From NCBI GenBank assembly GCA_964405685.1, contig CAYOOP010000004.1, positions 1 through 64,000 of the forward strand: a stretch of 64,000 bases of DNA, in the 5' to 3' direction. The notes beneath the pieces were generated by a model. That model was not told the origin of the DNA and made no database searches. It was given only the letters and a program-made list of their open reading frames with translations. Below are positions 7,286 through 16,949 of this stretch, piece after piece. Source of the DNA: CAYOOP01 sp964405685. Lineage in GTDB: Bacteria; Pseudomonadota; Alphaproteobacteria; Rickettsiales; SXRF01. The position numbers and the translations under genes were made by a program. The stretch's first letter is position 1, and every line of letters begins with the position of its first letter.

Positions 7286-8716
7286 CTATTCTTTTGGCTC
7301 AAAAGGCTTCCGTGGCGCTCCCTGATTGATAGCGGGTTTTTTTGGATCACTAGGCGCTGCTGGTTTTTTGGGCGCGGGTGCATCACCTCCACCTCCGCCG
7401 CCCACTTGTTTTTTTACTTGTTCTTTAAACTCTGCAACAGCGCCTCCAGCTGCGTTACCTGCAGCCCCTCCAGCGCCGGCACCACCCGCAGCGGCAGCAT
7501 TTTTAGCACCACTGGCCGCTTTGCCCGCTCCCCCGAACGAACCGAATTTCTGGCTAGGATCGAGGAAGTTGGAAAATGCACCTTGCATATTAAGGTTCAT
7601 GCTGGCACTTGAGATCTCACGCGCGACGTTGAGTGCAATACTGTTAAACCGCCAGGCGAGCTGGACCAATATCAGGAACATCAACACATTCGTGATATCG
7701 ATCGGGAATGGCTGGCCTGGGAAATCAACCGGACCGTTCCAGCCCCACGCGCCGCCATACGGCGCACCGTTGACGGTAAAGCGCCACAATTGTTCATCCA
7801 TCGGCGTGCCGCGGAAGAGGCCCGTGCCGGGCATCACGCACACGGGCACTTGGAGAATGCTATTCATCGCCGCCATCATCAGCTGCAGGAAGAAGGAGAA
7901 GAAGGTGAATAAAAACACCGGTTGCAACATGGTATTCACTAACTGGTTGAGCCAGTTATAAAATAAATGCTGAGTTTTACTAAACAGCAGCATCGGCACA
8001 AAAATAGGCGCGATGCCAAAGAGGAATGCTCTTACCACCAGCGCCATTAAATAGACCCAAATAGCTTGAAACAGCGACGCCACAAATGTGCCGAGGCTGA
8101 TGAAGATGAGCAGTGCTATCAGCATGCCATACGGGCCGGTGGTGAGCACGGCCATCATCGTCACAAACATTTTAGCAGAAAGCGCTTGGGAGATGGCCTG
8201 GTCCACCATGGTAAACGGCGCCATCGGATTGACCGGGGCACCCGCACCAAGCGCAATACCAATTGAAACACCAATCAACCAATCTGCCCCTTGGTTGAAA
8301 AACACGCCTGCCGTATTGTAGAACCAATCCCAAGCATTACTGTTGATGAAGACCATGACCACGCCCATTTTGATCACGCGCATCGCAAAATCGATCACCG
8401 TCACCTGTACGATGCCGAGCATGAACGATAAGCTATAAATAATCACATAAAGTGCCAGCGCCGAACCGATCGCCTGGAAAAAACCATTGCCTTGCGTGAT
8501 GTTTGAAAAGAGGGTTGCAGCAACACCGTTGGGTGCGTAGAGCATGCCCGTGATATTGCCAATAATTTGGGAGATGAGCCCAGAATTGTTGGACAAATTG
8601 AATGTCGGATCGGTGGTGCATACGCCAGGCGGGATGGTTTGCGCAAACGCAGGCGCGCCCGCTGCCCATGTCAGCCCTACCATCATCATTCCTAGCAACA
8701 AACGTTTCATGTTCAT
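7286..8716 (-). CDS. virB6: VirB6/TrbL-family T4SS protein, third paralogue
   Basis: VirB6 proteins form the inner-membrane base of type IV secretion systems. This 476-residue copy has a signal peptide (residues 1-25, ending APAFAQ), about six membrane helices and the family segment around YNWLNQLVNTMLQPVFLFTF. The C-terminal 95 residues are low-complexity Gly/Ala followed by Pro/Lys (GGAGAGGAAGNAAGG, PKKPAAPSDPKKP), probably an exposed disordered tail. Its start overlaps the stop of the next paralogue upstream by four bases. It is the last gene of the T4SS operon. Confidence 0.85.
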   Translation of the reverse strand: MNMKRLLLGMMMVGLTWAAGAPAFAQTIPPGVCTTDPTFNLSNNSGLISQIIGNITGMLYAPNGVAATLFSNITQGNGFFQAIGSALALYVIIYSLSFMLGIVQVTVIDFAMRVIKMGVVMVFINSNAWDWFYNTAGVFFNQGADWLIGVSIGIALGAGAPVNPMAPFTMVDQAISQALSAKMFVTMMAVLTTGPYGMLIALLIFISLGTFVASLFQAIWVYLMALVVRAFLFGIAPIFVPMLLFSKTQHLFYNWLNQLVNTMLQPVFLFTFFSFFLQLMMAAMNSILQVPVCVMPGTGLFRGTPMDEQLWRFTVNGAPYGGAWGWNGPVDFPGQPFPIDITNVLMFLILVQLAWRFNSIALNVAREISSASMNLNMQGAFSNFLDPSQKFGSFGGAGKAASGAKNAAAAGGAGAGGAAGNAAGGAVAEFKEQVKKQVGGGGGGDAPAPKKPAAPSDPKKPAINQGAPRKPFEPKE

Positions 8717-9888
8717 CCCGCTCCCGCCATGGCTCTTTTCATGGTACCTACCGCTTGTTTAAGCTCTTTCGCAAACGGCATCCCCTGCCAACCTAGACCT
8801 GTGGCTACCCCGGCAATACTATCCGAAATATCCGGAATGGAGTTAAGCAGGCTCATCAGCAAATACGCAACAATAAACAGGCCTAAGAATTGGAAGGTGA
8901 GTTGTTGCATCGTCCACACTTGGTCGGGGCCGAAATCGAGCGCCGAGGTGCTCAGCGTATTGGCATCCATCGATGAAAACAATGTCGGACTCATGAACGA
9001 TTGCACGGCCGGTGCCCCCATGGGCTGACCTAAGGTTTGCTCCAGCTGCGTCCAGGTGTTGGGGTCATTGGGCAGCAACCAGCTAAAGGCATTTTTATTG
9101 AGGCGTTGCCCCTCTTGCAGCCCCGGAATACTCATAATATCGGTCACACTGGATTGAATGATGCCCATAATCATCCACAAAAACACAATCACCACCACCG
9201 GATTAATCATCGCTGCGATCAGCAAATCGAACCATTTTCTAAAGTAGATACGCTCGGTTTGCGTAAACATGGCAAGCGGTAAGATGAGTGGAGAAATAAG
9301 CATGATAAACGCAATGAGCACGATGGCCGAAAGATAGCTGAAGGCCGCGCGAAACCCTAAATACAAAATGGAAAACACGCCGATAAATCCGACCAAAAAG
9401 GTCATAATGCCTTGGATGCCTGAAAACAGTGCCGCCCCAAGCGTACCTATGATGCCTTGCGATAAATTACCGTTGCCCATGAGCGCGGCAATGTAGGTAT
9501 CAAACTGCATCCACGGATCCACTCCGCCAATGATCGCGTAAATCAATCCATGGACAATTTGGAACGGAACCATGCCGAAATATGCCATATTAAATGAAAA
9601 ACCGGCGACGATTGCGAGCTTCAACATAAATATCCCAGTCATTTTTTGAAGCTCACGCGGCGCGTATAAAATTTTGATACCGTAAAGCACGACGGCGAGC
9701 GAAAACACCACCATCAGCGTGGGACGCAGCGCATCGGTATACAGCGCAATAAAATTGACCATTGCTTGGGTGATGTTCCCCTCGATCGTGGCCACCACAT
9801 AGCTCACAACCTGCGCTGAGGCGGGCGCGGGCAGCAGCGCGATACCTAACAGAAGTATTGGGAAGAGTGTGCGGAAGACAGCTGTCAT
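8713..9888 (-). CDS. virB6: VirB6/TrbL-family T4SS protein, second paralogue
   Basis: A 391-residue protein with a signal peptide (residues 1-25, ALLPAPASAQ) and six or seven membrane helices. The segment FRKWFDLLIAAMINPVVVIVFLW is the counterpart of the conserved VirB6 loop-helix. Starts and stops overlap with both neighbours by four bases. It is the shortest of the three copies and lacks a low-complexity tail. Divergence from its neighbours indicates separate roles in the same channel rather than recent duplication. Confidence 0.85.
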   Translation of the reverse strand: MTAVFRTLFPILLLGIALLPAPASAQVVSYVVATIEGNITQAMVNFIALYTDALRPTLMVVFSLAVVLYGIKILYAPRELQKMTGIFMLKLAIVAGFSFNMAYFGMVPFQIVHGLIYAIIGGVDPWMQFDTYIAALMGNGNLSQGIIGTLGAALFSGIQGIMTFLVGFIGVFSILYLGFRAAFSYLSAIVLIAFIMLISPLILPLAMFTQTERIYFRKWFDLLIAAMINPVVVIVFLWMIMGIIQSSVTDIMSIPGLQEGQRLNKNAFSWLLPNDPNTWTQLEQTLGQPMGAPAVQSFMSPTLFSSMDANTLSTSALDFGPDQVWTMQQLTFQFLGLFIVAYLLMSLLNSIPDISDSIAGVATGLGWQGMPFAKELKQAVGTMKRAMAGAG

Positions 9889-11312
9889 TTGCTTCCCGCT
9901 CCTGCAAAACCTGAATTTGAAGGCGGTTTATTACCGAAGCTCGATGCCATGCGCGAGAATTGGCTGTTAGCAATTTGCTGAATACCGAACAATTCACCTG
10001 TCATGCTCGCTCCCAGGAATGGAATAATCGCGATCAGCGTGTACATGACATAGGCGACCGCTGCTGCCATGATAAAGGAAAAGAGAAGGTTGAGTACATA
10101 ATTGCTGGTACTCATGCCACAACCGGCGGCCAATACATCGTAGTTGAGTGCCGCCGTCGGCACCTCAATACCAATATTGCCAAGCAAGCGACCATTGACG
10201 CTCGCCAAAGACGTAATATTCGTCCCCGGAGTACCGAGCGCGGCTTTGCCGGGAGTACCCGTATTAGAAACGCCAGAGACTGGCCCCAAAACTGAGGGCG
10301 ACTGATTGACCGACATGTTGTAACCCGTGCGCTCAGCCACAGCACCACTATAGACCAGATAATTACCGATATTAAAACCACTGCCGCCCCAATTGCCGTT
10401 GACTGCATTGCAGGAAATGGCGCGGTAAAGCGAATAAGGTCCAGTAAAAACCACCACTTCCATCATCAGCAGCAACATCGTCAAATAAGCAAATAAAAAC
10501 ATCGGCTGGAGAATGACGGTCAACAGCAAGCGCAACCATTTTTCAAAATATCCCTTGGTCGCTTTTAAAGCAACAAGCGGCACGGCAAGCGGTGCAATCC
10601 CCATTAGAAGTGCCAGTGCAATGTAGGTGCTAAGCAATATGAATACGGCTTGAAATAACGTCAGCAGCAACACCATCACCACACCGAGACCCAAAAAGAA
10701 AGTAGCGACCCCAATCGGCCCCGAAAAAAGCGATGCGACCAAAAACCCAAGCATTCCATTGCTGACCGAATAGCCGGGATAAATACCGCCGACGACTTGC
10801 GCAAGCGTGCAATCCACCGTCTCCCATAAACCGTTTGCATATGGGCATTCTTGCTGCATCACGTTCGGCAAATAAAAACTCACCGTATTAACCAAAAACC
10901 CTATCGAATCGAGCAGTACCGGAAACAATTGCACCAGCGAATTCATACCCAGCGCAACACCGCCAATTTTTAATGCAAGAATCACCCCTTCACGGCTCGC
11001 CGAGCGCGTGCGCCCAGTGAACAAACTAAACCCATAAAATAGGACCGCAGCAGCGAGCACCACATTAACAGTCGCAACAAAATAGCCAATGTAGTTGACC
11101 AGATAATACTGCGTGGCATTCACCACCACATTGCCAATGCACGGCACCAACTTGGCCAAAAAACCGCTGTAGTTAGGGCAAATGCTACCATCCGAACCAA
11201 TGACCTGCGCGGATGCATTTCCTGCCGTGCACACCAAGCCTAAAGCCAGCACACATGCTAGAAAAGATAGAGAGCTATTTTTTGTCCTTAGAGGCAAAGC
11301 GTTCCCTTTCAT
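9885..11312 (-). CDS. virB6: VirB6/TrbL-family T4SS protein, first paralogue
   Basis: The start at ATG 11312 gives a proper signal peptide (SLSFLACVLALGLVCTAGNASAQ); the frame is open to 11381, but an upstream start would place 23 hydrophilic residues before it. It overlaps the end of virB4 by 38 bases. About seven membrane helices and the conserved FEKWLRLLLTVILQPMFLFAY segment support the family. A periplasmic loop of about 100 residues with several cysteines lies between the last helices. The mature N-terminus also has a cysteine pair (ICPNYSG, LVPCIG). Confidence 0.85.
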   Translation of the reverse strand: MKGNALPLRTKNSSLSFLACVLALGLVCTAGNASAQVIGSDGSICPNYSGFLAKLVPCIGNVVVNATQYYLVNYIGYFVATVNVVLAAAVLFYGFSLFTGRTRSASREGVILALKIGGVALGMNSLVQLFPVLLDSIGFLVNTVSFYLPNVMQQECPYANGLWETVDCTLAQVVGGIYPGYSVSNGMLGFLVASLFSGPIGVATFFLGLGVVMVLLLTLFQAVFILLSTYIALALLMGIAPLAVPLVALKATKGYFEKWLRLLLTVILQPMFLFAYLTMLLLMMEVVVFTGPYSLYRAISCNAVNGNWGGSGFNIGNYLVYSGAVAERTGYNMSVNQSPSVLGPVSGVSNTGTPGKAALGTPGTNITSLASVNGRLLGNIGIEVPTAALNYDVLAAGCGMSTSNYVLNLLFSFIMAAAVAYVMYTLIAIIPFLGASMTGELFGIQQIANSQFSRMASSFGNKPPSNSGFAGAGSK

Positions 11313-13692
11313 ACCGCATTTTCTCGGCAAATACAGGCAACCACACCGCCGGATCATCACCGGTTTCTTTACGGATATCATCCAGCAGTGCCACAGTTTC
11401 TGCGCGACCGGAAAGCACGTCTACAATTTCTTCCATACCGGAAAGATCAATGCGCGCCACCACCACGTCCTTGCCTTGTTTCACTAAAAAAAACCGGCTT
11501 CCTGGATCGGTGGTTTTTAGCAAATTGAATTCGCGGTCAGTCACCATAAATGCACGTCGATACTCATCAGTCGCACGCGGATTCGGCAAGAAAATCTGGG
11601 TTGCCGTTTGCTGAATCAGCGTTTCAGAAATAGCGCTGTTCGTGGCATCTTCCACGCTTTGCGTTGCGAAAATAACCATGCCGTTGAGTTTCCTGAGCGT
11701 CTTTAGCCAATCGCGAATACGGCCGGAGAAAATTTTATTGTCAATCAGCGCCCAGGCCTCGTCGAGGACGATCACCGTCGGCGTGCCATCAAGCGACAGG
11801 CTGATGCGATGGAATAAATAAAGTAGCGTCGGCTCCAGACATACACGCTCACGCAACACCTCACCCATTTCAAATCCAAACGTGGCTCCTTGCGAAAAAT
11901 CGACGATGTCCTCGTCGTTATCAAACAGACCGGCATACGGCCCCTTGCTGTGCCACGGTTTTAGCCGCGTTGCGACCGTGCCGGGGCCTTCTACGCCCAG
12001 GAATGGCGCAATGTTACGCAGCATGCGGTCTTTATAATCCAGCTTGTAGTTACCAGCCACGGCATCGTTCAATCGCTCCATATCTTCGGCCGTAAACGGC
12101 TCCTCATGCACAGTGACGAGGGTGTATAGCCACTCGGCGAGGAATGTGCGATTTTCCGGCGTATCCGGCAATTTGAGGGGATTGAATTTACAAACTTTGC
12201 CCGGATCAATCACCGTGTATGCACCACCCAGGCCACGCACGAAGATTTCTGCGCCACGGTCTTTGTCAAAGAAGAAGGTGCGGCAATTAAATTTCTGCGC
12301 CTGCGCGCATAGAAAGTTCATCAGCACCGTTTTACCCGCACCGGTCGGACCAATGATGGTAGTATGCCCCACGTCACGCAGATGGAAATTGAAGAAATAT
12401 GGCGTGCCGGAACTGGTGTCGAACACAGTGACGGCGTCACCCCAATGGTTACCGGAGATTTTGCCTGTCGGATAATTATGCAGTGATGCAAATCCTGACA
12501 GATTCAGCGTATGGATATCCGCCTTACGACCAATATACTCGAAATTGCCTGGCATCATCGCCCAATAGGCCATTTCAAGCATGAATTTTTCGCGTACGGG
12601 GTTGATGCCCACATTCACCAACTCGGCAATCGAAAGCGACAATACTTTTTCAAGCTCCGCCAAATTATCTTCCACACACAGCACGGAAAGTTGGTGCGTT
12701 CCAAAGGCCACGTGACCGCTCATCGCCATATCAAGCGCGTCGGAAATTTCGGCTACTTGCGAGATCGCCACGTCTTCCGCCGCGATCATCCGGCGTTGGC
12801 GGCGCTGCATATGACCAATTTTGGTTTGGCGGTTATGAAACTCAAACGATTGCGCAATGATAAATTCAAACGGCAATTGCAAGAACCCATCGAGCAGGCC
12901 TGCCGCCGTCGCCGGTGCATATTCGCGCACACTCACAATCCCTGCATAGCGCGTCGCTTTCGGTGAACACACCTGAATGGCACGATTACCAAAATACAAA
13001 CGGCAATTGGGCAGCATTTTGCTGATGTTTTCATCGGTCAGCACCATCGGCTGCGCATTGCCGCAGTTGACGAGGCGTGACAAAAATTCCATCGGCTCCG
13101 AATATATCACCCCTTCACGCTCGACGACGCCCAGGATACGCGCGCCATAATCCTTCAGCGTTGCCGTTAGACGCTGCACAGCTTCTGCCAGCTCTTTATG
13201 CGAATCACGCATCATTTGTGTTTTTTGTGTTTTGTTACCGACTTGCGAGGCTTTTTGAAAATAGTGGTGGATTTTTGCCGCGCCCTGGTCGTCCGGTTTA
13301 CGCATCACCGTGATATAAAGCTCATTGACGAAGGAATGCTTATCCTGGTGTTTTTCGTGCCATGCCCGGTCCACCTTCGTAGCAAATCCCGGCGGTTGTT
13401 TACCAGCAGGGTACGCACTCTGGCGACGGCGCACGGTGTGAAACCACAACCCAAACGTACCATCCGCCATGCTTTTAAACAGCGAATTGCGTACCATTTT
13501 CTTCATGTCAACGTCTTCATCATCCGCCGTTTCAAATGAAAAGCCATCCAGCTTAATCACTTGCATGAACTGGTTGTCCTTGGTGAGAATAGTCTCCTTA
13601 TCCCAATGCATCAGATAAGGCAGAAAATCCGATTCCGGTACTTCCAGCTTGGCGTAAGCGGCATTGGCAGTTTTACGTTTTCCAATCGACAT
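11275..13692 (-). CDS. virB4: T4SS ATPase VirB4
   Basis: VirB4 is the conserved energising ATPase of type IV secretion systems. The 805-residue protein has the CagE/TrbE/VirB N-terminal domain, a Walker A at about residue 450 (GPTGAGKTVL), a Walker B at about 640 (VIVLDEAW) and the following ATQS motif (MVIFATQSVEDA). The length is typical of the family. It lies 11 bases after virB3 and overlaps virB6, as in Rickettsiales rvh clusters. No virB8, virB9, virB10, virB11 or virD4 lie in the window. Confidence 0.96.
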   Translation of the reverse strand: MSIGKRKTANAAYAKLEVPESDFLPYLMHWDKETILTKDNQFMQVIKLDGFSFETADDEDVDMKKMVRNSLFKSMADGTFGLWFHTVRRRQSAYPAGKQPPGFATKVDRAWHEKHQDKHSFVNELYITVMRKPDDQGAAKIHHYFQKASQVGNKTQKTQMMRDSHKELAEAVQRLTATLKDYGARILGVVEREGVIYSEPMEFLSRLVNCGNAQPMVLTDENISKMLPNCRLYFGNRAIQVCSPKATRYAGIVSVREYAPATAAGLLDGFLQLPFEFIIAQSFEFHNRQTKIGHMQRRQRRMIAAEDVAISQVAEISDALDMAMSGHVAFGTHQLSVLCVEDNLAELEKVLSLSIAELVNVGINPVREKFMLEMAYWAMMPGNFEYIGRKADIHTLNLSGFASLHNYPTGKISGNHWGDAVTVFDTSSGTPYFFNFHLRDVGHTTIIGPTGAGKTVLMNFLCAQAQKFNCRTFFFDKDRGAEIFVRGLGGAYTVIDPGKVCKFNPLKLPDTPENRTFLAEWLYTLVTVHEEPFTAEDMERLNDAVAGNYKLDYKDRMLRNIAPFLGVEGPGTVATRLKPWHSKGPYAGLFDNDEDIVDFSQGATFGFEMGEVLRERVCLEPTLLYLFHRISLSLDGTPTVIVLDEAWALIDNKIFSGRIRDWLKTLRKLNGMVIFATQSVEDATNSAISETLIQQTATQIFLPNPRATDEYRRAFMVTDREFNLLKTTDPGSRFFLVKQGKDVVVARIDLSGMEEIVDVLSGRAETVALLDDIRKETGDDPAVWLPVFAEKMRYERERFASKDKK

Positions 13693-13703
13693 AAGGACCC
13701 TAA

Positions 13704-14006
13704 TTAGTAGCTGTCATACGAATTGGTATTGTTGTGAAATCCACGATTGATGCACTTCATCCCCTTCTTGACTTTGAGCATGAACATCTCCACCGCACGG
13801 GGTTCTTTGAGGCAAATAATATAACCAATCAGGTGAATCGTTGGCATCACAATCAGCAGCACTTTGAAGCTTTGTAAATTGATGAAGCAGATCATCGAAA
13901 TCACGACGTTGATGACAAAATACATATAGCTCACGCCGAGGATCATCGTCGGGCGCGTCAACCCTTGGAACAGAGGGTCGGATTGTAACCGTCCACTACC
14001 AGCCAT
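13704..14006 (-). CDS. virB3: T4SS inner-membrane protein VirB3
   Basis: The 100-residue protein begins with the family signature DPLFQGLTRPTMILGV and has two adjacent membrane helices, then a basic C-terminus ending in an Asn/Tyr/Ser-rich tail. VirB3 works with VirB4 in the inner membrane. AAGGAG precedes ATG 14006. It is the first gene of the T4SS operon; a single 11-bp half-site resembling the regulon box described elsewhere lies at 14052-14062. Confidence 0.92.
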   Translation of the reverse strand: MAGSGRLQSDPLFQGLTRPTMILGVSYMYFVINVVISMICFINLQSFKVLLIVMPTIHLIGYIICLKEPRAVEMFMLKVKKGMKCINRGFHNNTNSYDSY

Positions 14007-14070
14007 AGCATCTCCTTTTTCAGTCTTCGTAAGTATCCGATTTGTTTTAAGAATGTGTGAATAACAACTC

Positions 14071-14148
14071 TGTCATCCTGAGCAAAGCGAAGGATCTTTG
14101 TAAATGTGACGAGATCCTTCAGTCGCCCAAGCTCCTTCAGGATGACAT
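14071..14148. repeat. Dispersed palindromic repeat (TGTCATCCTGAG type)
   Basis: TGTCATCCTGAGCAAAGCGA at the left is mirrored by CTCCTTCAGGATGACA at the right, with AAGGATCT/GAGATCCTT inside. It is the common TCATCCTGAG element. It sits between the divergent virB3 and dadA genes. Confidence 0.85.
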
Positions 14149-14265
14149 GTTACAATCGTATCACAAGATTGTTGCAGTTTTGTGGCAATCGGATAGAAAA
14201 ACATTGTTCGCGCTACATGCACGACCCCTTGCCTGTCTCACCTAAAAATTAACTTATTATATTAT

Positions 14266-15513
14266 ATGAAGATTTTGGTTCTTGGTTCTGGTCTGCTTGG
14301 CGTCTCCACCGCTTACGCACTCGGGAGCCGAGGCCATAGTGTACACGTCATTGACCGTAATGCCGCCACCGCGCTTGAAACCAGCTTCGCTAATGGCGGC
14401 CAGCTTAGCTACAGCCACGCTGAACCTTGGGCCACACCGCATGTACTCAAGAAACTTCCTACATGGCTGGTGCATGAAGATTCGCCGCTCATTTTCCGCC
14501 CGCGCGCAGATCTCGCGATGGTCAAATGGGGCCTGCAATTCCTGCGTAATTGCACCTCCAAACACGCGGAAATCAATACGCTGAACGGCCTACGCCTCAG
14601 CCTTTATAGCCGCATGAAAATGGCGGAGCTTCAGAAAAATACAAACATCCAATTTGATTATCGTGATGACGGTGTGCTGCATCTCTTTTCTAGCCAACAT
14701 GATTTCGATGAAGCCAAACGCGTCGCTGAATTGGAAGCTCGCCACGGCTGCAAACAAAACATTGTTTCTGCCGAAGAAGTTTTCAAACTTGAACCCGCAC
14801 TCCAAGGAACCTCCCGCAACATTATCGGCGGGATTCATTCGGTCATGGATCAGAGTGGTGACGCGAAAACATATTGCGAGCAACTCGAGGCATTCTGCAA
14901 AAAACAATTCAATGCTGAGTTCACCTATGGCACGCACGTGCAAGGCATAGAGCATGACGGCACGCGCATCTTGAGTGTTGCTACCAGCACCGGAAAGCTG
15001 ACCGCCGATGCCTATGTGATGGCGCTCGGTTCGTATAGCCCGCTATTTTTAAAACCCCTTAGCATCCACCTCCCCATCTACCCCATGAAAGGCTACAGCA
15101 TCACCATCCCTGCCGATGGCCTTGATCTCAAACTGAGCCTCACCGACGGCAAACACAAAGTGGTCTATAGCCGCCTTGGCGATCGCATCCGCGCCGCCGG
15201 CACCGCAGAATTCGCAGGCTACAACACGAACATCCGCCAAAGCCGCATCGACCCCATTGTTCGCGCGAGCCAAACGCTCTTCCCTAAGGCCAATTGGAGC
15301 ACGGTAGAACCCTGGGCATGTTTGCGCCCTTCCACACCCGACAGCACGCCATACCTTGGCGCCACGCCTTATGGCAATTTATTCTTAAACACCGGCCATG
15401 GCACGCTAGGCTGGACCAACGCCGCCGGCAGCGCTGAAATCGTCGCGGATATTATCGACGGCCACACGCCCGCCATCGACATGCGCGGCCTCACCTTGAG
15501 CGGAAGGAAATGA
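14266..15513 (+). CDS. dadA: D-amino acid dehydrogenase
   Basis: A 415-residue FAD enzyme that oxidatively deaminates D-amino acids such as D-alanine to keto acids, feeding electrons to the respiratory chain. The N-terminus is a dinucleotide-binding fold (VLGSGLLGVSTAYALGSRGH, then VIDR), followed by the DadA block SFANGGQLSYSHAEPWATP and the C-terminal flavin site NTGHGTLGWTNAAGSA. An AT-rich stretch precedes ATG 14266. Two bases separate it from the PAP2 gene, so it heads a three-gene unit. Confidence 0.92.
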   Translation: MKILVLGSGLLGVSTAYALGSRGHSVHVIDRNAATALETSFANGGQLSYSHAEPWATPHVLKKLPTWLVHEDSPLIFRPRADLAMVKWGLQFLRNCTSKHAEINTLNGLRLSLYSRMKMAELQKNTNIQFDYRDDGVLHLFSSQHDFDEAKRVAELEARHGCKQNIVSAEEVFKLEPALQGTSRNIIGGIHSVMDQSGDAKTYCEQLEAFCKKQFNAEFTYGTHVQGIEHDGTRILSVATSTGKLTADAYVMALGSYSPLFLKPLSIHLPIYPMKGYSITIPADGLDLKLSLTDGKHKVVYSRLGDRIRAAGTAEFAGYNTNIRQSRIDPIVRASQTLFPKANWSTVEPWACLRPSTPDSTPYLGATPYGNLFLNTGHGTLGWTNAAGSAEIVADIIDGHTPAIDMRGLTLSGRK

Positions 15514-15514
15514 C

Positions 15515-16162
15515 ATGAAAGAATATTGGTACGACTGGGGTGGACTAAACGAACAAATTTTCCGTTTTTTCTATCTCCAACATCCATCCGATTTTGTCGC
15601 ATGGTTGATTGGATTCCTTCATACCATTGCCTCTTTCTCTGCTTTGCCTTACTGGCTAGTCTCCATTGGCTTTTGCACTGTTATTGGCACCATGCTTAAC
15701 ATTACAAAACGCGGACATTCGTGGATGCAGATCAAACGAACTCTGGTGTTTTTAGGTGTTATCACCTTCAGCGCATTTGTCATGATTGTCACAATTAACG
15801 TGCTCAAAACATTCTTTGCATTCCCACGCCCTTACGCCATGTTTTTCAATGTCGTGGCACTGGTTGCGCCTACGAAAGATGTCAGCCTGCAAAGCTTCCC
15901 CAGTGGCCATGCCGCCTGCGCTACATTCATCGTCACCTCGCTCTGGCTCCACTTGAGCGGATGGTCGAAATGTTTAGGTCTCGGCTTCGTGCTTGCCGTA
16001 TGCTGGAGCCGCGTTGCCGGCGGGTTCCACTTCCCGGCGGATGTGGTGGCGGGCGTGCTGATTAGCCTGCCGCTCACCTTGCTCATCCAAAGCCTTATCT
16101 ACGGTTTTTTCCACGGCACACTTCAGAAAGAGTCCAATGTTGATCGACGGTATATCCACTAA
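15515..16162 (+). CDS. PAP2-family membrane phosphatase
   Basis: The three phosphatidic acid phosphatase motifs are present: KTFFAFPRP, PSGHA and SRVAGGFHFPADV, set among five or six membrane helices in 215 residues. Possible substrates are undecaprenyl pyrophosphate, phosphatidylglycerophosphate or lipid A phosphates; the sequence does not decide. The 3' end overlaps the following hydrolase gene by 26 bases. Confidence 0.88.
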   Translation: MKEYWYDWGGLNEQIFRFFYLQHPSDFVAWLIGFLHTIASFSALPYWLVSIGFCTVIGTMLNITKRGHSWMQIKRTLVFLGVITFSAFVMIVTINVLKTFFAFPRPYAMFFNVVALVAPTKDVSLQSFPSGHAACATFIVTSLWLHLSGWSKCLGLGFVLAVCWSRVAGGFHFPADVVAGVLISLPLTLLIQSLIYGFFHGTLQKESNVDRRYIH

Positions 16163-16949
16163 TTTGTTTCATCGCAGCTGGGGGGATCCGTCCCTGCCCG
16201 CGCTCGTCTGCGTGCATGGCCTGACGCGCAATTCGCTGGATTTTCAATTCATCGGTGAAGCACTGAAAGACCGTTTTCATATTCTGGCGCCGGACATGCC
16301 TGGCCGTGGCGAAAGCCCACTCCTGCCCGACTCCATGCTTTACAACAACCTCTTCTATGCCAAAGCCACCCTCGCCTGGCTCGATGAATTGGGAATCAAA
16401 AATTGCCGCTGGATCGGCACTTCCATGGGCGGGTTGATCGGTATGACGATCACAGCAATGGACCCCGCGCGCATCACCCGCATGGTGCTAAACGACATCG
16501 GCGCGATGATTCCGGCAACGGCAAGGGCACGCCTAAAAACCTACGTCGGCAAAGAAATGCAATTTGCAAACCGCAACCTAGCTGAAGCACGCCTGCGTGA
16601 AATATTTGTGCCCTTTGGCCTCACCGAAGAACGCCACTGGCAACATCTCATCAACTCCAGCATCAAGGAAAACTCCGACGGCAGCTGCACCATGCGCTAC
16701 GATCCCCGCATCGCCGAAGTCTTCTTGCCGATGGCGGATGAAGACATGGACCTCTGGCCCTTATTCAACGCAGTCACCTGCCCCGTGTTATTGCTGCGCG
16801 GCGCGAATTCGGATTTATTGCTACATGAAACCGCAATTGCAATGGCCGAAAAACCAAATGTAAAATTGATTGAAATCCCAAACTGCGGCCACGCCCCAGC
16901 ACTTTACAGCGATGAACAGATTGGGTTGATTGTGGGGTTTTTAAACTGA
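16137..16949 (+). CDS. Alpha/beta-fold hydrolase
   Basis: The 270-residue protein has the oxyanion strand VHGLTRNSLDF, the nucleophile elbow GTSMGG, an acid in the strand VLLLRGANSD and the catalytic histidine in NCGHAP. This is the layout of the hydrolase/esterase group related to haloalkane dehalogenases and MhpC. Substrate unknown. It is translationally coupled to the PAP2 gene through overlap. Confidence 0.88.
   Translation: MLIDGISTNLFHRSWGDPSLPALVCVHGLTRNSLDFQFIGEALKDRFHILAPDMPGRGESPLLPDSMLYNNLFYAKATLAWLDELGIKNCRWIGTSMGGLIGMTITAMDPARITRMVLNDIGAMIPATARARLKTYVGKEMQFANRNLAEARLREIFVPFGLTEERHWQHLINSSIKENSDGSCTMRYDPRIAEVFLPMADEDMDLWPLFNAVTCPVLLLRGANSDLLLHETAIAMAEKPNVKLIEIPNCGHAPALYSDEQIGLIVGFLN

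Noticed and set aside
14052..14062. Regulon box in front of virB3
   Set aside because: Only one 11-bp unit (ATTCACACATT on the minus strand) is present; no second unit is in register and the -10 is poor. Worth including in a genome scan but not counted.
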